Below, piece after piece: positions 58,469 to 64,000 of a DNA stretch of 64,000 nucleotides. The notes beneath the pieces were generated by a model. That model was given only the letters and a program-made list of their open reading frames with translations, searched no databases and was not told where the DNA came from. Both the position numbers and the translations under genes were made by a program. Position 1 is the first letter of the stretch, and every line of letters begins with the position of its first letter. This DNA comes from Trichostrongylus colubriformis (lineage: Eukaryota; Nematoda; Chromadorea; Rhabditida; Trichostrongylidae): the NCBI GenBank assembly GCA_963978905.1, contig OZ022260.1, forward strand, positions 16,915,725 through 16,979,724, given 5' to 3'.

Positions 58469-58640
58469 TGCTGATAAGCTATGGTAAATATACCATTCAA
58501 AAGCTGAGTTAAGGTGAAAGGGGTGTCGGTAGTGTAATGGATTAGCACATATCCCCGGAAAGGATGAAGTGCGGGTTCGAGTCCCGTCCGACACCGAAGT
58601 TTTTGCTTATAACTCAGCATCCTTGTAGTAGTTCTTCAGT
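58469..58640 (+). repeat. tRNA-like repeat (SINE-like), well-preserved copy
   Basis: The core 58523-58595 folds as a tRNA: acceptor GTGTCGG with CCGACAC, D-arm GTGT/GCAC, anticodon stem TATCC/GGATG, and T-arm GCGGG/CCCGT around TTCGAGT. The anticodon would be GGA (Ser), yet there is no long variable arm, as serine tRNAs need, and position 33 is C rather than U, so it is not a functional tRNA gene. The 5' part (GTGCTGATAAG) and tail (TTTTGCTTATAACTCAGCAT) match 15517-15668, defining a repeat family with a tRNA-derived core. Confidence 0.7.
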
Positions 58641-59210
58641 CGCTTTCATATCGATAATCGATTTTGTAACCTAAGTAGGATGCATCGTTCCTTCATTGCT
58701 AGTGTTGCGTTAGGGCTCCAGTTAGAGTAGCGTGCTCCCATTAACATTTCGGGGATTTCTGGATCGTCGCCCTCCAAAGCCAATCAAGCTTCCATCACTC
58801 CGCTTGAAGAATTCGTATGTGACGCTTTTCGGGGGAGGAAAGCACTGATTGTACATCCACTGGCCCCACAGCTTTTTTATAGGTCGAATCACATTCATTT
58901 GCCGCCACCGGATTTTGAACGAAATTAGAATTCGAGGTGCATGTCAAGCATAACCAATGAGGGCTGGAAGCTCTAAGTTTTCATGAGACTCGTGCTACTG
59001 AAAAGTCCCTGGGAAGCTGCGGAAAGGTCATGAATCCTCAGTTTTCGCGCACAATTCAGCCATGTGATTGTGGCCATATCGATACTGTGTTATAGTAATA
59101 CTTTGCGCACTTAAAAGGTAGCGTAGTTTTCTGAATAGAGCTGGGTCTCAGGAGAAGTCCTGAGCCATTAAAAACACCGGTAAGTGGCAATTTCAGCACA
59201 TGGCACACAG

Positions 59211-59367
59211 GAACAGTCTCCACACACCATCCTCTATTTGACGTAATGAATAAAACGACGCGTTAGAATACTTTCGAAATATGTAGTCATGGTAGCAGTC
59301 ATCTCCGAGATGAAATGGAACTTTCATGGGTAGAGCACTGTTTCGACCTGAGTCTGAAACGGGATTT
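59211..59367 (+). repeat. direct repeat of about 157 bp, copy 1
   Basis: Closely matches 60701-60850 in the same orientation: GAACAGTCTCC, TTGACGTAATGAATAAAACG, GGAACTTTCATGGGT and GTTTCGACCTGAGTCTGAAA. Further downstream (59390-59525) it continues into sequence shared with 16085-16530. It is part of a larger dispersed element. Confidence 0.75.
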
Positions 59368-60513
59368 CTTCCAAAAGACCTACCATAGTGCTTGCAGTTT
59401 GTTAGGCTGCAGACATTGCACATACGACACCTTTCTCTACCGATTATCGCTTTTATTTTACCTCGAACGTTCGTTTCAAAACGATCGTTTTCCCATCTAT
59501 CTCTTTCTCCCTAACCCCTCCCCCGGGTTCCTTCAAGCTCGGTGCAGGTTTGGTTCTGATCTCTGCAGTAAATTCATCTTGAGCCAACACTGTTCTATAC
59601 TTGATGCGATGACGTCACTTTCCTTGGAGTATGCTATAATAGCGCGAGAATCTGCTCTATGATCTCTCCAAATCATGGAATGGAAGAGGAAACACCCATG
59701 ATAAGACTCATGAAATCAGGCGGCATTGATATACTCCGGCGTGATACTCCTTCGTTTTTCCCTCGGCAATGATAGACCCTTCACTTGAAAGGAGAGACGA
59801 CTTTTTTGAATCAGATTGATAGTGGAGTCCGGTAAAAACCCCGTAGGGTCCATCATGTTGTTTCAAAAGTCAGAGTCACATCTGGACGGTCTGCGATTCG
59901 TTTTTTGAGTCGCCTTGTGCAGAATTCAAACCGAGCTATCTTCATTATGGAAGCCGCTCAGCTCAGAAATATTTTATGTTCACGCGGTCTTTTGGAATCT
60001 GCTGCTGGAACAAATCCCATTTCGTACCTTTCTCCTAAAAAGACCTATACATAATGACGAAGCCGTTTCTTATTAGATCCGGTCTCTGAAACCTTGCCAT
60101 ATCACAGGCACCAACTTTTCGAGTTTGCTACGGCTAAAGACTTGCAATATACTCAAGTGTCCAAGGACATTTCAAGCAGAAGGAAAGTCAAATGTTTCGC
60201 AAAAGTACTGGGAACGGTAAGAAGATGGGAAATAACGTTTATTTTGAAAAGAAGCGATAATCGTCAGACAAATCCGGATTTAAAAGCGCGACATGGTGGT
60301 CTGCACTCGCATCTACCGGGCATCTCTTCGAACTGCAACAGCTTGCTGGCGAATATGTCATTTGTTGTCTCGTAGGGTGTATTTCACTCATTCATGATGA
60401 TGTGAAATATGTGAAATAACGAACAGCGGCAATGAATGGGAGAATAAGCGAAAGGGTAAGAAAAAAAGATGTTTGTTATAAAAAAAACCATTGAATTCAC
60501 ACTCGACGTCTTA

Positions 60514-60601
60514 GGCCGCGGTCATACTTTGCGCAAGCTGCGTTAGTTGACGCCGGTGCCGGCGTCAACTAACGCAGCTTGCGCAAAGTATGACCGCGGC
60601 C
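60514..60601. mobile_element. perfect 88-bp palindromic PIF-like MITE
   Basis: Left arm 60514-60556 and right arm 60559-60601 are exact inverted copies (43 bp each, 44 counting the flanking A/T) with a two-base centre. The ends read GGCCGCGGTCATACTTTGCG. TTA stands directly on both sides, the three-base duplication typical of PIF/Harbinger transposons. The same ends occur on the 250-bp element at 11273-11520. Absence of any mismatch suggests either recent insertion or arm homogenisation. It lies next to the direct repeat copy at 60701. Confidence 0.85.
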
Positions 60602-60603
60602 TT

Positions 60604-60640
60604 AGCAAGGTGTCGTGTATGCAATGTCTGCAACTAGGGA
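60604..60640 (-). repeat. inverted copy of the 59395 block
   Basis: Reversed, this reads TTGCAGACATTGCATACACG, matching 59410-59430 and 16104-16122. Together with the direct repeat it shows that pieces of one element family are rearranged around the palindrome. Confidence 0.5.
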
Positions 60641-60700
60641 ACTAAGCGTTACGGTAGGTCTTACCGTAGGCCAAAGTTGCCCCACCCGGTGTCATTGAAG

Positions 60701-60850
60701 GAACAGTCTCCATACACCATCCTGTACTTGACGTAATGAATAAAACGACGCGTAAGAATACTTCCGAAATAGTCTTGGTAGCAGTCAACTTCAAGATAAA
60801 ATGGAACTTTCATGGGTTCACTGTTTCGACCTGAGTCTGAAACGGGATTT
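60701..60850 (+). repeat. direct repeat of about 150 bp, copy 2
   Basis: Second copy of 59211-59367, with small deletions (for example ATATGTAGTCATGG reduced to ATAGTCTTGG). It ends in a T run. Confidence 0.75.
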
Positions 60851-62582
60851 TTTTTTTCAAAGTTTGCTTATGTTTATTGGGTCATCGAAATATTATTTTT
60901 CATTACATGTCCTCTGAGTAATGAAGCAACATATCACTATGACTTTATATTTTTTGGATACGCCATGCATTCATATCACACTGAGTAGTGTTGATAGTTT
61001 ACTGGGGTTTATCCAGGAATTTTTCGTTTTTGCGATTGTGCTGTCGCATTTCAAAGCATCTATTAGTTTTTCGCGATGAAAAGTATTTGTTAAACTATGA
61101 GAGGGTTGTATGGAGCCATAAACTACCAGTGCTACGTAAGAATGATTTCATTATATTTACAAGGGGGGGGTGGGACAACTTACTAAACGCAGAGCAGAAA
61201 TATGCTTTCACGTAACTAGAGTTTCTAAATTCCACATGTATGCGTGTATGATCCTGTACAGCTAATTTTATTGTTCATTATGTAAAGTTATGCGGCCATT
61301 CAACAGTCAACAACTTGCCCTCTCCCCTTCATTGGGATGAGCCATGATTGATTTCAGTTGAACTACTATGACCTCTTTTTAACAGTACTGATCACTATAG
61401 AAGGCATTGGATGCTTTCAATCGACTTATTCGTTAATTTCCCATCTCTAACAGTTGGACTTGTGGTGGGGGGGGGGGGGGGGGCTGCGAAGAGCTAATCT
61501 CACCTGAGTTCATTGTTATTTCAGCCAATAGTAGTCATTCAGCTCAAACAGGTGACAGACTAATTACTTGTTATTTACTTGACCTTTCACAAGCTCTCTT
61601 CGTTTGTTTTACATCCGACACCTGATTATGATGTGCAGGTGACACGAACGGACAGTGCACACGCAGAGAAAAGCTCTGCAAGCAAGAAACACAGCGGAAG
61701 AAGCAGGTGCTGCTGGCCAATCGGACCGCCGTGATCCAGAAAACATATGGACGATGATGATTGATTGATTGATGGGGGAAAAGCGTAGAGCGGGTAATCG
61801 TGACGCATCACCCTTTGAGGGACTTCGCTTACCGTAACGGCTGGTTATGTGGGCAGTTTGCCATGTATCTTGGCCAGGTAGAATTGTTCCTCGTCCCTAT
61901 TTAGCACATGGTCAAGCGTTCGGTTGAACAAATTTTTTAAAAAATACTGTGAGTAGATCTGCCTATCTCCAAAGGTATACGATCATATTTCTCCCTCTTC
62001 CGAGGGGGGCTCCAAAAAAATTCTATCGTTCGATCGATAGCCATGGTACTATTACCCATCCCAGGTGTGATTATCGATCGACGACAGTTTTGAAAATCGG
62101 TTGCCTGTCTGCCGGAATATTAAAAAAACTTCCTTGTTTAGGATACTTTCTGATTACTCGAGGATTTTTTTCTTGAAAATATAACCTAATTTTTTGAAAC
62201 AAATACTGCTCCTTGGGACCCCTTGTTAGACCCTGGTTCCGAGTAGAAATCCGTTTCATTATGCCAGGGTAATCTGCACGTTCGTTTCGACCTAATATAG
62301 CCTCAAGTAAGTGGCCGAGATTTGGGGCTGTTTGGGCTATTCTTGAGCCTGGTGATTTATCAAGGGTAGGCCGCATGTTTCTCGGCATAAGTTGTTTATC
62401 TTTTGAGCGGATCTCTCCAAGAATTTGTTCCTTGCAGGTGTCAACTTATAAATCTTTCGGACCAGCTGTCGCTTGAATTGTTCAACGCTAAGTGCCCAAA
62501 TTCCACTGCCCGCCAAGGTTTTGGAATTTGTATGGGGTGGAACGTAGCTTTGTTCCTTCAATACAATCATCGACATTCCCTG
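60851..62582. other. no gene seen
   Basis: Contains an 18-base G run at about 61465. A possible microexon lies at 61524-61550 (acceptor TTATTTCAG, donor CAG/GTGACA), and an open segment 61636-61750 has an acceptor-like GTGCAG. Neither shows Frizzled or other motifs. Two overlapping minus-strand frames at 62071-62630 are protein-like in places but unrecognised. Confidence 0.25.
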
Positions 62583-62716
62583 ATGACGTCCACTTTCCGA
62601 ACGATGAATCAGCTCCCGCGGGTTCCGCATTCATTGCTAGCTGAGCGTTCCGGAATTTCACGGATTATTTCCGCCGCAACTTTGCTTGCCATCTTCGTTT
62701 TTCAAATACATGAAAC
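62583..62716 (+). CDS. possible first exon with signal-anchor segment
   Basis: From the ATG at 62583 (or an in-frame ATG at 62604) the frame encodes a basic N-terminus followed by a hydrophobic stretch (IISAATLLAIFVFQIHE). It ends at a strong donor, AAAC/GTAAGTAGG, leaving two bases over. This layout suggests a type II membrane or secreted protein. No acceptor stands just before the ATG, the frame is open upstream to 62403, and the opposite strand is also open, so it may be chance. No next exon could be assigned. Confidence 0.3.
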
Positions 62717-62719
62717 GTA

Positions 62720-64000
62720 AGTAGGCAGGACATTCACAAAGGAATACATCGATCGATAAGCCGACGAAGTCGCTTCGGCGATCGGTAAGATAGCATAAAT
62801 CGTGGCGCCGCTCGACCAGATGCTTCTAATTGACAACGGGGTGTTAGCCCCATCGAGCCGGCACCACACACACGCTACATCCCACACGAACATCTATTAC
62901 GACCAGATTATGGTAATTTGACCCTGGAGCACGGTTTGGTTCGGACAAAAGATGGGGGATTAGCACTTCAGTGAACTCTGCCGCTAGCCGATTACGCTAG
63001 ACTGTGGTGTACGGTGGACATGAAGCTGACCTTACGTACACACACAATACGTGGCTACAGCTGCTCTTAGAAGGTAATTACACATCCATGAGGGTGGTCT
63101 GTTGAACGAAATGAGGCAGCTGAGGGGTGATACGAGCAAATAGAAATAGCCCAGAGGGAATGGGAATTATTCGAATTTCTTAATCAACTTATCTTAGGCT
63201 TCGAACTTATGCAGGAATTAAAATCAAAGTCTTTTAATTCTGAATTTTCATTTTATCTTTTTTTGGTGATAATAATGATAGTTTGCAGATTGGAGGTACT
63301 TCCTTATCGTTTCTTTACACCGAAGTCTTTTTATGGACCATTTACTCGACCCACAGTATCCTTATCTATACATTACAGCGTCCTTTAAACATGTCGGCTA
63401 GCTATACGTAGCACTTTTTATGAGCATCAGATAACCTTATTTGTTCCACAGCCTGCTAGAGGACTTGTATGTGGGGGTTGGCCCTTTTTGTGTATTTATT
63501 TGATGAATGTATTATACATCAAGTTGATCAAACTGCAACTGATAAAAGATAAAAAGATAAAAATTTACCGAAGACCAACTCCTATAGGATATATCGCACC
63601 TTCTACCTTCACTCAACATCATAAGAATGTTTGAATAGAATTTGGTCACGATGATTTGCAGGCATTACTCGGTGTACAAGTACGAGTTTTCATTTGCACA
63701 GGTGAACCTGCTACCGATCAAGCGATAACGAGAGGGTGGGCGTAGGATCAGGACCAAGTATGGGTCGATGAATCCTCAAGGGAGTCTTACTCGGGTACGG
63801 AAAATGGGAGGCCGTATTCTTGAAAATTTCTCGAAGAATCGTCGACGACCACCTTTTCCTAGTAATTTATAGACCGATGAGGTGTTCTCTAAAAAGAAGG
63901 CAGTTCATATAAAGAATTTTTTTGGAAAGACACTTCGAGTATTCTGACAGGTAGCGTCGGAAGAGTCAACTGGGCTAGGAGAAGTTATAGTTCTCAAAAA
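62720..64000. other. no confidently supported exon
   Basis: Two acceptor-bounded open pieces were noted: 63452-63630 (after TTGTTCCACAG) and 63661-63703 (after GATTTGCAG, before CAG/GTGAAC). Neither carries a recognisable motif, and the first does not fit the expected cysteine and W-P spacing for the end of the Frizzled domain. Confidence 0.25.

Noticed and set aside
58523..58595. Functional tRNA-Ser (GGA) gene
   Set aside because: It folds as a cloverleaf but has no long variable arm and lacks U33, and the flanks are shared with another copy at 15.5 kb, so it is repeat-derived.
63452..63630. Missing Frizzled exon starting after TTGTTCCACAG, with CGGWPFLC
   Set aside because: Has a W-P between two cysteines, but the spacing is far too short for the end of the CRD and the following sequence is not Frizzled-like.

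Overview
The window reads as nuclear DNA from an intron-rich, transposon-rich invertebrate, most probably a nematode. Coding pieces are short exons with TTTCAG/TTTTAG-type acceptors. One intron is only 54 bp while others run to 2-14 kb. Some acceptors sit directly in front of an ATG, as at trans-splice sites. Mariner, Tc1 and PIF-like debris is everywhere. There are no bacterial-style operons, ribosome binding sites or long ORFs. The species cannot be named from the sequence.

Three protein-coding loci carry recognisable family signatures, all on the + strand. (1) 821-1045 is a compact 74-aa protein matching the cAMP-dependent protein kinase inhibitor (PKI) family, with a pseudosubstrate motif and a leucine-rich export-like segment. 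(2) 19807-36444 holds four phase-compatible exons of an alpha-2-macroglobulin/thioester-protein-like gene (MG5-MG6 region), spread over 16.6 kb. One of its introns carries a 1-kb mariner-type fold-back element and another is 13.6 kb long. Three more candidate exons (38146-44396) keep the frame and end at a stop followed by AATAAA. No thioester domain was found. (3) 48582-55399 holds the first three exons of a Frizzled-type Wnt receptor: a signal peptide, then most of the cysteine-rich domain. The rest of the receptor was not found before the window ends. A small minus-strand ORF (50791-51006) with its own polyA signal lies inside the second Frizzled intron. Weaker gene pieces include possible first exons at 2717, 15862, 38873 and 62583, and possible minus-strand exons at 12665, 28317 and 47505.

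Most of the rest is repeat-derived. Visible elements are: a fold-back element with a 10-bp target duplication (8561-8795, Mutator-like); a perfect 88-bp palindrome flanked by TTA (60514-60601) and its longer relative at 11273-11520; two copies of a roughly 440-bp fold-back family (13704-14138 and 39714-40162); a mariner relic nested in another inverted-repeat element (45840-47364); a Tc1-like element keeping the end of its transposase (56290-56796); a LINE reverse-transcriptase fragment (57300-57545); and a two-copy repeat with a tRNA-like core (15517-15668, 58469-58640). Several shorter inverted or direct repeats complete the list. Long stretches between these show no supportable gene. No computation or database search was run; family calls rest on reading motifs by eye.
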